Part shown: piece by piece, positions 17,155 through 27,022 of the stretch | Layout of the letters: each line of letters starts with the position of its first letter | Position numbering within the stretch: position 1 is the stretch's first letter | NCBI RefSeq assembly: GCF_916618955.1 | Contig: NZ_OU745390.1 | Coordinates: 1,426,001-1,490,000 of the forward strand | Direction of reading: 5' to 3' | DNA: 64,000 nucleotides | From: Pseudomonas sp. Marseille-Q3773 | GTDB lineage: Bacteria > Pseudomonadota > Gammaproteobacteria > Pseudomonadales > Pseudomonadaceae | Translations under genes and position numbers: made by a program | The notes under the pieces: model-generated | What the model was told of the DNA's origin: nothing | What the model saw: only the letters and a program-made list of their open reading frames with translations | Database searches by the model: none

Positions 17155-18507
17155 TCACACCACCAGTGACAGCAACAGGATGAAGACGATGCCGACGATC
17201 GACAGGATGGTCTCCATCATGCTCCAGGTCTTGAAGGTTTCCGCCACGGTCATGTTGAAGTACTGCTTCACCAGCCAGAAACCGGCGTCGTTGACATGTG
17301 ACAGGATCAGCGAGCCGGCACCGGTGGCCAGCACCAGCAACTCACGGTTCACCCCCGGTACCAGATCGATCACCGGCGCGACGATGCCCGCGCCCGTGAT
17401 GGTGGCGACCGTGGCGGAACCGGTGGCGATGCGGATCACCGCGGCCACCAGCCAGGCCAGCAGAATCGGCGAGATCTCGGCCTGCACTGCCATCTGCCCG
17501 ATCACATTACCCACGCCAGTGTCCACCAGCATCTGCTTGAAGCCACCGCCGGCGCCGACGATTAGCACGATCGCGGCGGTCGGTGCCAGGCTCTGGTCGA
17601 GCATCTTCATGATCTGCTGGCGGTTGAAGCCACGGGCCGCGCCGAAGGTGTAGAAGGCCAGCAGCAGGGCCGCGAGCAGTGCGGTGATGGGGTGGCCGAT
17701 CAGGTCCATCCACTGGCGCACGATGTGCTCGGCGGGCAGCACCACGTCGGCGAAGGTCTTCAGCAGCATCAGTACCACCGGCAGCAGCACGGTGACCAGG
17801 GTGATGGTGAAGCTCGGCAGGTTGCCCTGGTCGGACTCCTTGGCGATCTGGTCCATCAGCTCCTGCGAGGGGCTGCCGGGGATGTAGCGGGAGATGAAAT
17901 TACCGAACAGCGGACCGGCGATGATGGCGGTCGGCAGGGCCACGATCAGGCCATAGAAGATGGTCTTGCCGATGTCGGCATGGAAGATGCCGATGGCCAG
18001 CAGCGGGCCCGGGTGCGGCGGGACCAGGCCGTGCACCACCGACAGCCCGGCCAGCAGCGGAATGCCGATCTTGATCAACGAAACGCCGGAGCGCCGGGCG
18101 ACGATGAACACCAGCGGTATCAGCAGCACGAAGCCGATCTCGAAGAACAGCGGTATACCCACCAGGAAGGCGGCGAACATCATTGCCCAGTGCACGTTCT
18201 TCTTGCCGAAGGCGCGAATCAGCGTTTGTGCGATCTGGTCGGCGCCACCGGAGTCGGCCATCAGCTTGCCGAGCATGGTGCCCAGGGCGAGCACGATGCC
18301 GACGAAGCCCAGTACGCCACCGAAGCCGTCCTGGAACGATTTCATTACCTTGGCCACCGGCATGCCGGAGGTCAGGCCAAGGAAGCCTGCCGCGAGGGTC
18401 AGGGCGACGAAGGGGTGGACCTTGAAGTGGGTGATCAACAGGATCAGCCCGACGATGGTAACCAGCGCGTCGAGCAGCAGGAAGGTATCAGTAGCCAGTC
18501 CGAACAT
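17155..18507 (-). CDS. gntT: Gluconate:H+ symporter (GntP family)
   Basis: A 450-aa inner-membrane permease, almost wholly hydrophobic with about 12-14 helices. It begins MFGLATDTFLLLDALVTIVG. Family landmarks are FLGLTSGMP, FFEIGFVLLIPL, the LVPPHPGPL motif around residue 165, and a C-terminal NDAGFWLVKQYF block. Length is right for GntT/GntP (about 440-450). It takes up D-gluconate, which GnuK then phosphorylates. gnuK lies upstream on the same strand, but a 108-base gap with its own operator-like palindrome suggests a separate promoter. Regulation by GnuR is inferred. Confidence 0.93.
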   Translation of the reverse strand: MFGLATDTFLLLDALVTIVGLILLITHFKVHPFVALTLAAGFLGLTSGMPVAKVMKSFQDGFGGVLGFVGIVLALGTMLGKLMADSGGADQIAQTLIRAFGKKNVHWAMMFAAFLVGIPLFFEIGFVLLIPLVFIVARRSGVSLIKIGIPLLAGLSVVHGLVPPHPGPLLAIGIFHADIGKTIFYGLIVALPTAIIAGPLFGNFISRYIPGSPSQELMDQIAKESDQGNLPSFTITLVTVLLPVVLMLLKTFADVVLPAEHIVRQWMDLIGHPITALLAALLLAFYTFGAARGFNRQQIMKMLDQSLAPTAAIVLIVGAGGGFKQMLVDTGVGNVIGQMAVQAEISPILLAWLVAAVIRIATGSATVATITGAGIVAPVIDLVPGVNRELLVLATGAGSLILSHVNDAGFWLVKQYFNMTVAETFKTWSMMETILSIVGIVFILLLSLVV

Positions 18508-18575
18508 GGTTTGAAGGCCTCGGTCTTATCGTTGTTTTGGCGTAGATTTTTGAAACTTTGCCCGCAGGTACGGGT

Positions 18576-18591
18576 CGGGTAGCGCTGTCTT
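18576..18591. promoter_or_regulatory. GnuR operator candidate upstream of gntT
   Basis: CGGGTAGC|GCTGTCTT contains the shared core AGCGCTGTCT, also found at 19173-19188 and, inverted, at 19301-19316. It lies 69 bases upstream of the gntT start. Confidence 0.6.
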
Positions 18592-18615
18592 TACCAGGCC
18601 GATGAAGCCGCCGGG

Positions 18616-19155
18616 TCAGGCGGTTTGGGCCAGGCTCCGCTCACCACGCTGCTTTAGCCAGCTGTCTACCGCTTCGGCAAGCGCATCGACGGGTTGGGTA
18701 GCATCCAGTGCCAGGGTCAGGGGTTCGCCACGCGGCGATTCCAGCGCAGCGAACTGGCTGTCGATGAGGCTCGCCGGCATGAAATGCCCGGGACGGGCCA
18801 GCACGCGTTTTTCGGCCTCGGCGGGCGACAGTTCGAGGAACACGAACACCAGCCCGGGCATGGCCTCGCGCAGGGTTTCACGGTAGCGGCGCTTTAGTGC
18901 CGAACAGGTGAGGATCGGGCGCTCCCCGGCCTGGGTGGTTGCCTGCAGTTCCTGGCCGAGGCGCACCAGCCAGCCGGCGCGGTCGCTGTCGTCCAGGGGG
19001 ATGCCAGCGCTCATCTTGCGGATGTTCTCGGCAGGGTGGAACGCGTCGCCTTCGATCAGGCGGCCACCGCTTCGGGCGGCGATGGCAGCGCCGATGCAGC
19101 TTTTGCCGCAACCGGCCACGCCCATCACCACGATGGCAGACAGGGGAGAATTCAT
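18616..19155 (-). CDS. gnuK: Gluconokinase
   Basis: A 179-aa P-loop kinase that converts D-gluconate plus ATP to 6-phosphogluconate for the Entner-Doudoroff pathway. The Walker A motif is GVAGCGKS near residue 12, and GDAFHPAENI plus GIPLDDSDRAGWL follow as in the GntK family. The LTCSALKRRYRE segment carries the conserved Lys/Arg residues, and RPGHFMP is also typical. Length is right for GntK (about 175). The start at 19155 is behind a strong CAGGAGG site. An operator-like palindrome overlaps its promoter 18 bases upstream. The gnuR regulator is divergent, and gntT is downstream on the same strand. Confidence 0.95.
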   Translation of the reverse strand: MNSPLSAIVVMGVAGCGKSCIGAAIAARSGGRLIEGDAFHPAENIRKMSAGIPLDDSDRAGWLVRLGQELQATTQAGERPILTCSALKRRYRETLREAMPGLVFVFLELSPAEAEKRVLARPGHFMPASLIDSQFAALESPRGEPLTLALDATQPVDALAEAVDSWLKQRGERSLAQTA

Positions 19156-19172
19156 CAGTACCTCCTGCGGGT

Positions 19173-19188
19173 GAGATAGCGCTGTCTC
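19173..19188. promoter_or_regulatory. GnuR operator candidate upstream of gnuK
   Basis: GAGATAGC|GCTGTCTC is a palindrome with 7 of 8 pairs. It lies 18 bases upstream of the gnuK start, where a bound LacI-type repressor would block transcription. Core shared with two further sites. Confidence 0.7.
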
Positions 19189-19300
19189 GTCGTCGACGAA
19201 CAGTCACCTCCCCGGTGTTATTGATCTTGTCATACGCAGTATGGACGCTCGGCGGCGAGCCGGTGGTGGCTGCGACCAAAGATTACATTGCCTGCGTCCT

Positions 19301-19316
19301 GAGACAGCGCTACCTT
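19301..19316. promoter_or_regulatory. GnuR operator candidate upstream of gnuR
   Basis: GAGACAGC|GCTACCTT shares the AGACAGCGCT half with the gnuK and gntT sites. It lies 44 bases upstream of the gnuR start, suggesting autoregulation. Confidence 0.6.
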
Positions 19317-19360
19317 AGTGGCCGTTCCCCTTCCTTGCAAGTAGTAAAATTACAACATCC

Positions 19361-20380
19361 ATGTCCCGCACCGGCTCGCGCACCACAGGTCGTCCTACCC
19401 TGGCTGAAGTTGCCAGGCATTCCGGGGTTTCCCCGATCACCGCATCGCGCGCCTTGCGTGGTGTCAGCACCGTTGCCCCGGCACTGGTCGAAAAGGTCGT
19501 TGCCGCAGCAGCGAGCCTGGGCTATGTGGCAAACCCGGCGGCCCGGGCCCTGGCCTCGGCGCGCAGCCAGTCGGTGGTGGTATTGATTCCGTCGCTGTCC
19601 AACCAGCTGTTCATCGACACCCTGGAGGCGATCCACGATGTCATGCGCCCGCGTGGGCTGGAGGTGCTGATCGGCAACTACCACTACGACCTCGCCGAGG
19701 AAGAGAACCTGATCCGCAACTACCTGGCCTACCAGCCCTGCGGCATGCTGTTGACCGGCTTCGAACGCAGCGAGGCATCGCGACAGATGCTGGCAGCCAG
19801 TGGCGTGCCCTGTGTGCACATGATGGAACTCAACGGCGACGCCGGGGCATTGTCGGTCGGTTTTTCCCAGCAGCAGGCCGGGCGCGCTGCGGCACGCCAC
19901 CTGATCGAGCGCGGGCGCAAGCGCCTGGCGTTCATTGCTGCGCAGCTCGACCCGCGGGTGATGCAGCGCGCCGAAGGCTTCCGCCAGGCGCTGGCCGAGG
20001 CCGGCCTGCAGGCAGCCGAGCTGGAGGTGCTGGCGCCGGAACCTTCGTCCATTGCCTTGGGCAGCGCGCTATTCAGCCAGCTGCTGCAGCAGGCGCCGGA
20101 CGTCGACGGCATTTTTTTCTGCAACGACGACCTGGCCCAGGGCGCGGTCCTGCAGGCCTTGCGCCAAGGTGTCGAGGTGCCGCGGCAAGTAGCCATGGTC
20201 GGTTTCAACGACTTGCCGGCGTCGGCGCACATGGTGCCGCGGCTGACGTCGATCCGCACGCCCAGGGCCGCCGTCGGGCGTGGGGCAGCGCAGGCGCTGC
20301 TGGCGTTGCTCGACGGCAAGCGGGTAGCGAACGCCCAGCAGGACCTTGGCTTCGAGTTGATGGTGCGGGAAAGCTCCTGA
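19361..20380 (+). CDS. gnuR: LacI-family repressor of gluconate genes
   Basis: 339 aa. The N-terminal LacI helix-turn-helix and hinge (PTLAEVARHSGVSPITASRA, then LGYVANPAARALASARS) is followed by a periplasmic-binding-like sensor domain (about 65-335). It is divergent from gnuK-gntT, the usual place for GntR/GnuR of Pseudomonas. Three similar 16-bp palindromes in front of gntT, gnuK and gnuR support an autoregulated gluconate repressor. The expected inducer is gluconate or 6-phosphogluconate, by family knowledge. Length and motifs are complete. Confidence 0.92.
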   Translation: MSRTGSRTTGRPTLAEVARHSGVSPITASRALRGVSTVAPALVEKVVAAAASLGYVANPAARALASARSQSVVVLIPSLSNQLFIDTLEAIHDVMRPRGLEVLIGNYHYDLAEEENLIRNYLAYQPCGMLLTGFERSEASRQMLAASGVPCVHMMELNGDAGALSVGFSQQQAGRAAARHLIERGRKRLAFIAAQLDPRVMQRAEGFRQALAEAGLQAAELEVLAPEPSSIALGSALFSQLLQQAPDVDGIFFCNDDLAQGAVLQALRQGVEVPRQVAMVGFNDLPASAHMVPRLTSIRTPRAAVGRGAAQALLALLDGKRVANAQQDLGFELMVRESS

Positions 20381-20509
20381 CCTGCAAAGCTGCAGAACAA
20401 CAGCATTGGCTGATGAACCCGTAGCGTTTTCTGCAGTGGTAGCACTGTGCTTGCATGGCGCTGGCGGCGATCTATGCTCAGGACACCGCGCATACAGGAG
20501 TCCGGGGTC

Positions 20510-21829
20510 ATGTTCGATTTCCATCGCAAAGCCGATCTGGTCGAGATTCAGCGCAGCCATCAGGCGCTGGCCGGTTTGCAGGCCAAGCTGGCGGCGATAA
20601 GCCGTTCGATGGCGATGATCGAGTTCGCTCCCGACGGCACCATCCTCGATGCCAACGAGCGCTTCTGCCAGGCCATGGGCTACAGCGCCGACGAATTGCG
20701 CGGCAAGCATCACCGGCTATTCTGCGACCCTGTCTATGCGAAAAGCGCCGAATACCAGCAATTGTGGCGTGAACTGGCGCAGGGCAAGGCCATCAGCGGT
20801 ACGTTCGAGCGTGTCGACAAGGCCGGCCGTGAAGTCTGGCTGGAGGCCAGCTACATGCCGGTACTGGATGAGCAGCAGCAGGTCAGCAGCGTGATCAAGG
20901 TGGCGTCCGATATCAGCCAGCGGGTGGTTCAGGAGCACGAGAGCGAGAGCCTGCTAAAGGCCATCAGCCGCTCGATGGCAGTGATCGAGTTCACCCCGCA
21001 AGGGCGGGTGATCAAGGCCAACCAGAACTTCCTCGACACCATGGGCTATCGCCTGGAGGAAGTGGTCGGTCGTCACCACGGGCTGTTCTGCCTGGCGCAT
21101 GAGCGCGAGTCGGCCGGCTACCGCGAGTTCTGGGCGTCGCTCAACCGCGGCGAGTACCATTCGCACCGTTTCGAGCGCGTCGACAAGCACGGGCGGACGG
21201 TCTATCTGGAAGCTTCCTACAACCCGATCTTCGACAGCAAGGGCCGCTTGTACAAGGTCGTCAAGTTCGCCAGCGACATTACTCGCCAGGTCAGCACCCA
21301 GCAAAGCGCTGCCGATGCCGCCCACGCCAGCTCGGTGCAAACCGATGCCTGCGCGCGCAAGGGCACGCAGGTGGTACAGCAGGCTGTGCAGGTGATCGAG
21401 CAGATTTCCCATGAGTTGAACGACGCCGCACGCAGTATCGATGCGGTGAGCAAACAGTCGGATGTGATCGGCCAGATCGTGCTGACCATACGCGGGATCG
21501 CCGACCAGACCAACCTGCTGGCCTTGAATGCGGCCATCGAGGCGGCCCGTGCCGGCGAGCATGGGCGTGGTTTTGCCGTGGTCGCCGACGAGGTACGCAG
21601 CCTGGCGGCGCGGACCAGCAAGGCGACCCTGGAAATTGTCGATGTGGTGCGCCAGAACCACGACCTGTCGCTGCTGGCAGTTGCCAGCATGCAGTCGAGC
21701 CTGAACCGCACCGGTCATGGTGTGGCGCTGGCCAACGAGGCGGGCACGGTGATCATGGAAATCCAGCAGGGCTCACGGCACGTGGTGGATGCCATCAGCC
21801 AGATCAGTTCGACGCTGCAATTGCACTGA
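20510..21829 (+). CDS. bdlA: BdlA-like cytoplasmic PAS-PAS-MCP protein
   Basis: 439 aa, starting at the ATG at 20510 ([14 protein letters not shown]) behind an AGGAGTCC stretch. No signal peptide or membrane segment is present. Two very similar PAS domains (about 25-130 and 147-255) share SRSMA-IEF, NxxFxxxMGY and HHxLFC blocks, each followed by a PAC end (KVASDI, KFASDI). The C-terminal half is a shortened methyl-accepting signalling domain with the invariant hairpin [20 protein letters not shown]. The layout and length match BdlA of P. aeruginosa, which controls biofilm dispersal; an Aer-like energy sensor is the alternative. The end overlaps the convergent BvgS-like gene by 26 bases. Confidence 0.78.
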   Translation: MFDFHRKADLVEIQRSHQALAGLQAKLAAISRSMAMIEFAPDGTILDANERFCQAMGYSADELRGKHHRLFCDPVYAKSAEYQQLWRELAQGKAISGTFERVDKAGREVWLEASYMPVLDEQQQVSSVIKVASDISQRVVQEHESESLLKAISRSMAVIEFTPQGRVIKANQNFLDTMGYRLEEVVGRHHGLFCLAHERESAGYREFWASLNRGEYHSHRFERVDKHGRTVYLEASYNPIFDSKGRLYKVVKFASDITRQVSTQQSAADAAHASSVQTDACARKGTQVVQQAVQVIEQISHELNDAARSIDAVSKQSDVIGQIVLTIRGIADQTNLLALNAAIEAARAGEHGRGFAVVADEVRSLAARTSKATLEIVDVVRQNHDLSLLAVASMQSSLNRTGHGVALANEAGTVIMEIQQGSRHVVDAISQISSTLQLH

Positions 21830-24800
21830 GTGCATCGCCCAGCTCGACCAGCAGGTCCTGCAGGCTGTCCTGCAGCTGCATGCGCAGTTGCGCTGTCGGG
21901 CGGCCCTGGTCGTGGGCCTGTTCGATCGCTTCGCAGGCCTTGACCAGCGTCCGCACCTTGAGCATCTTCGCGCCGCCCTTGATCCGGTGAGCCAGGGCGC
22001 GCAACGCCTCGGCGGGGGCGTCTGCGGCCAGTGCGCGCAATGCCGCCAGGTCGTCGCTGACGCTTTGCAGCAGTTGCTCCAGCAGATGCCGCGTCAGTTG
22101 TTCATCGCCCTGGGTCAGGTGACGCAGTTCGCCGAGGTTGAGCCCGCTGCCGGGTTGCGCTGGTGGTGGTTGCTGCGGCTGCGGCTGCGGCTGCTGGGCC
22201 TGGGGCAGATGGGTCTTGAGCGTACGCAGGCCGATCGGCTTGAACAGGCATTCGTCCATGCCGCTGGCCAGGCAGCGGGCACGCTCCTCGGCCTGGGCGT
22301 TGGCGGTCACCCCGAGAATGCGGCATGGCGGCAGGCCGCGCTCGCCTTCGAGGCTGCGGATACGACGGGTCAACTCATGGCCATCCATGACCGGCATGCT
22401 GCAATCGGTTATCACCAGGTCGAAGTGTTCTGTCTGCCAGTGTGTCAAAGCGGTTGCGCCGTTCTCGGCCAGGGTCACGCGGTGGCCCAGGGTATGCAGC
22501 TGGCGCTCCAGCAACAGCAGGTTGGCGGGGTAGTCGTCGACGACCAGGATGTTAAGCGGGCCGCTGTCGCTCTCCATGGCCGGGGCGTGCTGTTCGGTCT
22601 GCGCCGGTGCCGCGCAGGCGGGAAGTTGCAGGTTGATCTGCACCTTGGTGCCCACGCCCTCTACGCTTTGCAGGCTCAAGGTGCCGCCCATCAACTCGGC
22701 CAGGGTGCGGCTGATGACCAGGCCCAGACCCGCACCCTGGCGGGCCCGTGGGCCGTCGGCCTGGACGAATGCATTGAACAGCCGGGCCTGGTCGGCAGGG
22801 CTGATACCGATGCCGGTGTCGCGCACGCTCAGTACCACCGCCAGGCGCTCGGTGTCGTGCGCCGAAAACTGCAGGCTGGCCTGCACTTCGCCACGGTCGG
22901 TGAATTTGATGGCGTTGCTGATCAGGTTCGACAGGACCTGCTTGAGCCGCAGCGGATCAGCCAGGACCCAGACCGGTGCAGCAGGCAGTTCGCTGTGCAG
23001 GTGCAGGCCTTTGGCCCGTGCATTGCCTTCGAACACCCGTACGCTGGCACGTACCAGCTCGACCAGGTTGGTGGGCACCGGCTGCAGGGTGATGTGCCCG
23101 GACTCGATACGCGAAATGTCCAGGATATCGCCAATCAGTTCAAGCAGGCCGATGGCTGAATCATGGGCAGTCTGCAGGGTCTGGGCGTCGCATCGGCCGC
23201 CGCGGCTGTCTTCCAAGGCCATCTCCAGCAGGCCGATCACGGCATTCATCGGGGTGCGGATTTCATGGCTCATGGTGGCCAGGAAGGTGCTTTTGGTCTG
23301 GCTGGCCTGCTCGGCGTCGTCCTTGGCCTGGCGCAGTTGCTCCAGCAGGCCCCGGCTCAGGGCCAGCTGCGCTTGCAGCGCATGCTGGGCCTCGGTGCGC
23401 TGGTTGATGAGCTTGCGCAGGTAGCTGTTCCAGAACACCACCCCGGCCAGCAGCAAGGCCGATAGCACCAGGACCTGCAGGGCCAGGGTGCGGTAGTCGC
23501 GCCAGGGGCTGTCGCTGACCAGGGTGCTGGTGCGCCAGCGGTTGATCAGCTGGTCCAGCTCTTCCGGGGGAATACTGAGCAGCGCCTTGTCGAGGATCGC
23601 CTGCAGTTGAGGCTGGTCTGCGGCCACGGCAAAGGCAGCGACGGCTGGGTCGTCATCGAGCACGCTGGCGATACGCAACCGGTCCTTGAATACATGGTTG
23701 ATGTAGTAGGTTGCATTGATGTGGCTGCTCAGGGCGACGTCGGCGTTACCGTTGGCCACGGCCTCCATCAGGCCGAGCGGGTTGTCCACCTCGACCACCT
23801 TGGCCTGCGGGTAGCGTCGCTGCAACAGGGCCAGTTGCGGAGAACCGCGTATCAGGGCAATACGCTGGTCTTGCAGCGCGCTGGCCACCGGCAGCGGGGT
23901 GTCGCTGCGGGACACCAGTACCCGTGGGCTGACCAGGTAGGGACGGGTATAGCGCAGCTGTTTCGAACGGTCTGCGCCATAGCCCAGGGCACCGATCATC
24001 TGCGCGTCACCGCGGACCAGCTGCTCGATCATGGTGTGGGCCGAAGGGCTTTCGACCGGCTTGAAACGCAACCCCGTGCGCAGCGATATCTGCTTGAGCA
24101 GATCGAGGGTGATGCCGCTGGGGCGATGCTGGGTGTCGTTGAACGTCAACGGTGCCAGCGACGTGTTGACCAGTACGCTGACGTCGGGGTTGGCCGCGAT
24201 CCAGGCCTCTTCTGCATCGCTCAGTGCGGCGAGATGGCGCTGCAACAGCAGGCTGGTGTTACCGCTGCTCCAGCGGCGCAGGATGTTCAGGCGTTCGCTA
24301 TCGCTGATGCGCGCCAGCGCCGCGTCGACCAGCCGGCGCAGGCGTGGGTTGTCATTGGCCAGGGCAAAGGCAAACGCCCCGGGGGCGACAGGGCAGAAGT
24401 GGTCGATCTTCAAGGTGCCCTGGTAAATCTTGCCAATCGTGAAATCGGTACTGATGGCATCGCCCAGGTAGGCGTCGGCCTCACCCAGCTCGACGGCGGC
24501 CAGCCCGGCGAGGGTCGAGCGATACAGGCTCAGTTGCGCTTTCGGGTACAGGGCCCGGACGCTGCTGGCGGGCAGGTAATGGTCGACCATGGCCAGGCGC
24601 AGGCCGGCGAGATCGGAGGTGTTCTTCAGGCTCGCCCGCTCGCGGGTAACGATGACCGGCAGGTCATCGGCATAGCGCGCGCTCAGGCTGAGCTGGGCGT
24701 CGGCCGCCTCGAACGCGTTGGAACTGCCCAGCAGGTCGATCCGGCCGTCCCGAAGCGCAGCGATGGCTTCATGGCGGCTGTCGAAACGGCGCACTTCGAT

Positions 24801-25085
24801 GTCGATACCTAGTTGCTCGGCAATGATCCCTGCGTAGTCGGCGCTGAGGCCCTCATAGTCACGCTGGCTGACGTTGATTTCCAGCGGTGGGTAGTCGGGC
24901 CGTGAACTGCCCAGCACCAGGCGCTGGCGTTGCTGCAGCCATTGCCGGTCCTCGCTGGACAGTGCCAGAGGCGCGGCAGCGCTGACCGAGCGGGCGAGCA
25001 ACTGGCGGGGTTCGCTGTTGGCCAGCAGCGCGCCGGAGCTGACCAGGCCGATGGCCAGAAGGGCGCTTGCCAGCAGGCGCTTCAT
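21804..25085 (-). CDS. BvgS-like multi-domain sensor kinase (2x SBP, HK, REC, HPt)
   Basis: A 1093-aa unorthodox kinase. The order is signal peptide (1-22), two periplasmic solute-binding domains of SBP_bac_3 type (about 50-275 and 300-520), one membrane helix (about 533-555), H-box [16 protein letters not shown] (His about 604) and HATPase ([36 protein letters not shown]). A receiver ([18 protein letters not shown], Asp in [14 protein letters not shown], about 893) and an HPt domain ([11 protein letters not shown], His about 1032) follow. The phosphorelay would pass His-Asp-His and then to the LuxR-type regulator 13 bases downstream. The same architecture occurs in BvgS/EvgS and in RocS1/SadS of P. 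aeruginosa, which controls fimbriae and biofilm; that assignment is only by resemblance. Confidence 0.9.
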   Translation of the reverse strand: MKRLLASALLAIGLVSSGALLANSEPRQLLARSVSAAAPLALSSEDRQWLQQRQRLVLGSSRPDYPPLEINVSQRDYEGLSADYAGIIAEQLGIDIEVRRFDSRHEAIAALRDGRIDLLGSSNAFEAADAQLSLSARYADDLPVIVTRERASLKNTSDLAGLRLAMVDHYLPASSVRALYPKAQLSLYRSTLAGLAAVELGEADAYLGDAISTDFTIGKIYQGTLKIDHFCPVAPGAFAFALANDNPRLRRLVDAALARISDSERLNILRRWSSGNTSLLLQRHLAALSDAEEAWIAANPDVSVLVNTSLAPLTFNDTQHRPSGITLDLLKQISLRTGLRFKPVESPSAHTMIEQLVRGDAQMIGALGYGADRSKQLRYTRPYLVSPRVLVSRSDTPLPVASALQDQRIALIRGSPQLALLQRRYPQAKVVEVDNPLGLMEAVANGNADVALSSHINATYYINHVFKDRLRIASVLDDDPAVAAFAVAADQPQLQAILDKALLSIPPEELDQLINRWRTSTLVSDSPWRDYRTLALQVLVLSALLLAGVVFWNSYLRKLINQRTEAQHALQAQLALSRGLLEQLRQAKDDAEQASQTKSTFLATMSHEIRTPMNAVIGLLEMALEDSRGGRCDAQTLQTAHDSAIGLLELIGDILDISRIESGHITLQPVPTNLVELVRASVRVFEGNARAKGLHLHSELPAAPVWVLADPLRLKQVLSNLISNAIKFTDRGEVQASLQFSAHDTERLAVVLSVRDTGIGISPADQARLFNAFVQADGPRARQGAGLGLVISRTLAELMGGTLSLQSVEGVGTKVQINLQLPACAAPAQTEQHAPAMESDSGPLNILVVDDYPANLLLLERQLHTLGHRVTLAENGATALTHWQTEHFDLVITDCSMPVMDGHELTRRIRSLEGERGLPPCRILGVTANAQAEERARCLASGMDECLFKPIGLRTLKTHLPQAQQPQPQPQQPPPAQPGSGLNLGELRHLTQGDEQLTRHLLEQLLQSVSDDLAALRALAADAPAEALRALAHRIKGGAKMLKVRTLVKACEAIEQAHDQGRPTAQLRMQLQDSLQDLLVELGDALSAIAASN

Positions 25086-25098
25086 GGCAGTCGCGCGC

Positions 25099-25713
25099 TC
25101 AATAGACGCTGTTGCGCTTGGCCAGGTCGACCATTTCCACCAGGGATTCGGTCTTGAGCTTCTCCATGATGCGGCCCCGGTAGGTGCTGATGGTCTTGGC
25201 GCTGAGGTTCATGCAGGTGCCGATGTTCTTGTTGTTTTCGCCGCGTGCCAGGCGCCGCAGCACTTCCATTTCCCGGTTGGAGAGGCTGGCCAGGCGCACG
25301 GGCTCGCTTTCCAGGGAGTTGCTGTTGACCGACATCTGCGGAAAGGTCGAGTAGCCCTTGACCAAGGCCTTGAGGGCAAACAGCAGGGCTTCATGGTCTT
25401 CTTCCTTGGTAACGAACGCACCGATCCCGGCGTCCAGGCAGCGGCGCACGTACAGGTCGGTGGCCTGCCCGGTCAGCACCATGATCTTGGGCACCGGCTC
25501 CAGGCATTGCAGGCGCTTGATCACTTCCATGCCGTCCAGGCCAGGCAGGCCGATATCGAGAATGACTACATCCGGGCGCAGTTCGCGGGCCACCTGCGCC
25601 ACCTCGCTGCCATTGCCGACCTCGCCGACGACATGGAAGCGCTCGCGCTCGAGTAGAAGGCGCAACGACAGCCGGACGATGGGATGGTCGTCAACGATCA
25701 GCACGGTTGTCAT
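25099..25713 (-). CDS. LuxR/FixJ-type response regulator
   Basis: 204 aa. I use the ATG at 25713 (MTTVLIVDDHPIVRLS), which places the receiver at the N-terminus as in BvgA/RocA1; the longer frame adds 14 unlike residues. The receiver has the acceptor Asp in VVILDIGLPGLDGME (about 54), LTG and the FVTKEED lysine. The C-terminal LuxR helix-turn-helix reads LSNREMEVLRRLARGENN, then AKTISTYRGRIMEKL. It ends 13 bases before the BvgS-like kinase gene on the same strand, so regulator and kinase form one operon and a probable phosphorelay pair. Targets are unknown. By analogy with RocA1 or BvgA they could be adhesins or fimbriae. Confidence 0.9.
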   Translation of the reverse strand: MTTVLIVDDHPIVRLSLRLLLERERFHVVGEVGNGSEVAQVARELRPDVVILDIGLPGLDGMEVIKRLQCLEPVPKIMVLTGQATDLYVRRCLDAGIGAFVTKEEDHEALLFALKALVKGYSTFPQMSVNSNSLESEPVRLASLSNREMEVLRRLARGENNKNIGTCMNLSAKTISTYRGRIMEKLKTESLVEMVDLAKRNSVY

Positions 25714-25885
25714 GAGGAAAACTCCTGTGAAGATGTGGTCCGCTTCCTGGATCACTCAGGAATACGTCAACAAATGGGGTTATCGGACGCGCTGCACGAT
25801 ACGACCATTCCGAACGTTTGGTAATGCCGAGTATAGAAGTGTTGAAAGTCCCCGCGCTTGTTGTTGAAAAGTCCTACAAGGGAGG

Positions 25886-25915
25886 GGCATCGCCCTGAGA
25901 AAAAGCGGCGATGCC
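25886..25915. terminator. Stem-loop between the LuxR regulator and DUF1272 genes
   Basis: GGCATCGCC and GGCGATGCC form a perfect 9-bp stem with an A-rich loop, 6 bases past the DUF1272 stop (minus strand). No T run follows on that strand. On the plus strand GGTTTT follows. Confidence 0.4.
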
Positions 25916-25920
25916 GGTTT

Positions 25921-26172
25921 TCAGGCCGTGCTGGCACAGGCGGAATGCGCCTTGTTCACGCGCTGGGTAGCGGCGGGATTATTGGCCAGGGCCTGGCCGA
26001 CCCGTGTCGGGCGGGCCACCAGCTGGCCGGAGCAGTTCGGGCAACGGCCCTGGAAGCGGGTTTCAGCGCAGGCGCGACAGAACGTGCATTCGAACGAGCA
26101 GATCAGCGCGTCGCTGCTGTCGCCCGGCAGGTCGGTATCGCAGCATTCACAGTTGGGGCGTAGCTCCAGCAT
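25921..26172 (-). CDS. DUF1272 cysteine-rich (zinc-ribbon-like) protein
   Basis: 83 aa from the ATG at 26172 (MLELRPNCECCDTDLP). The Cys pattern CECC, CSFECTFCRAC and CPNC resembles a small zinc-binding fold and matches the DUF1272 family. An added tail of about 25 residues lies beyond the usual domain. It is cytoplasmic and its function is unknown. The much longer frame back to 26445 is the shadow of cobM. It stands alone between the BvgS-like system and the cobalamin operon, 65 bases downstream of cobM on the same strand. Confidence 0.82.
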   Translation of the reverse strand: MLELRPNCECCDTDLPGDSSDALICSFECTFCRACAETRFQGRCPNCSGQLVARPTRVGQALANNPAATQRVNKAHSACASTA

Positions 26173-26237
26173 TGCATGACTCCTGTTCGCAGGTGGGAAC
26201 ACGGAGTCTGCTACGCCTGCGACGCGCCTGGCAATGC

Positions 26238-26990
26238 TCAGCCGCCAGGGCGGTAAAGGTGGGCGTGCCCGGCGCGGTACAAGGCCGACTCGGCAAAGGG
26301 TGTGTCGCCCAGCACATGGCCGACCAGGATCAGCGCGGTGCGCCGAAAGCCTTTTGCTGCCACGCGTCCGACGATATTGCCCAGGGTGCCGCGGACCCAG
26401 TCCTGGTCTGGCCAGGTGGCGCGATGGACCACCGCCACCGGGCACTGCGCGCCGTAGTGCGGCAGCAACTCATCGACAATGCGCGAAAGGTGCTTGACCC
26501 CCAGGTGAATCGCCAGGGTGCTGCCATGCCGCGCGAGGTCGCCCAGTTGCTCGCCAGGCGGCATTGGCGAGCTGTCGCCATAGCGGGTCAGGATCACCGT
26601 TTGCGCGACCTGCGGCAGGGTCAGTTCGCAGCCGAGCAGGGCGGCGCTGGCCGCTGTAGCAGTGACGCCGGGAACGATCTGGTAGTCGATGCCCAGTGCC
26701 TGCAGGTGGCGGATCTGCTCGCCGATGGCACCGTACAGGCTGGGGTCGCCACTGTGTACCCGGGCGACGTCATGGCCTTGCTCGTGCGCATTGCGCATGG
26801 CTGCGATGATCTGTTCCAGGTGCAGCTCGGCGCTGTTTATCACGGTTTCGGCCTGATGGCCTTCGAGCACCGCAGCAGGCACCAGCGAGCCGGCATAAAT
26901 GATCACCTGGCACTGGCGGATCAGCCGTTGCCCCTTGATCGTGATCAGTTCCGGGTCGCCGGGCCCGGCGCCGATGAAATAGACCGTCAT
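26238..26990 (-). CDS. cobM: Precorrin-4 C(11)-methyltransferase
   Basis: A 250-aa SAM-dependent tetrapyrrole methylase of aerobic cobalamin synthesis that methylates C11 of precorrin-4. The start at 26990 opens MTVYFIGAGPGDPELITIKG, the SAM-binding N-terminal loop. YAGSLVP, VHSGDPSLYGAIGEQ and the family segment TRYGDSSPMPPGE follow. Length fits CobM/CbiF (about 250). It is the last gene of cbtB-cbtA-cobE-cobM, 32 bases after cobE, so the upstream B12 riboswitch should control it. The open frame to 27473 runs back through cobE and is not used. Confidence 0.95.
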   Translation of the reverse strand: MTVYFIGAGPGDPELITIKGQRLIRQCQVIIYAGSLVPAAVLEGHQAETVINSAELHLEQIIAAMRNAHEQGHDVARVHSGDPSLYGAIGEQIRHLQALGIDYQIVPGVTATAASAALLGCELTLPQVAQTVILTRYGDSSPMPPGEQLGDLARHGSTLAIHLGVKHLSRIVDELLPHYGAQCPVAVVHRATWPDQDWVRGTLGNIVGRVAAKGFRRTALILVGHVLGDTPFAESALYRAGHAHLYRPGG

Positions 26991-27022
26991 GATAGTCCTT
27001 GCAGGAAGTTGCGGTGGAACGT

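Noticed and set aside
16777..18507. CA (Crc/Hfq) motif in the gntT leader
   Set aside because: The leader has AAAACAACGA but no full AANAANAA match.
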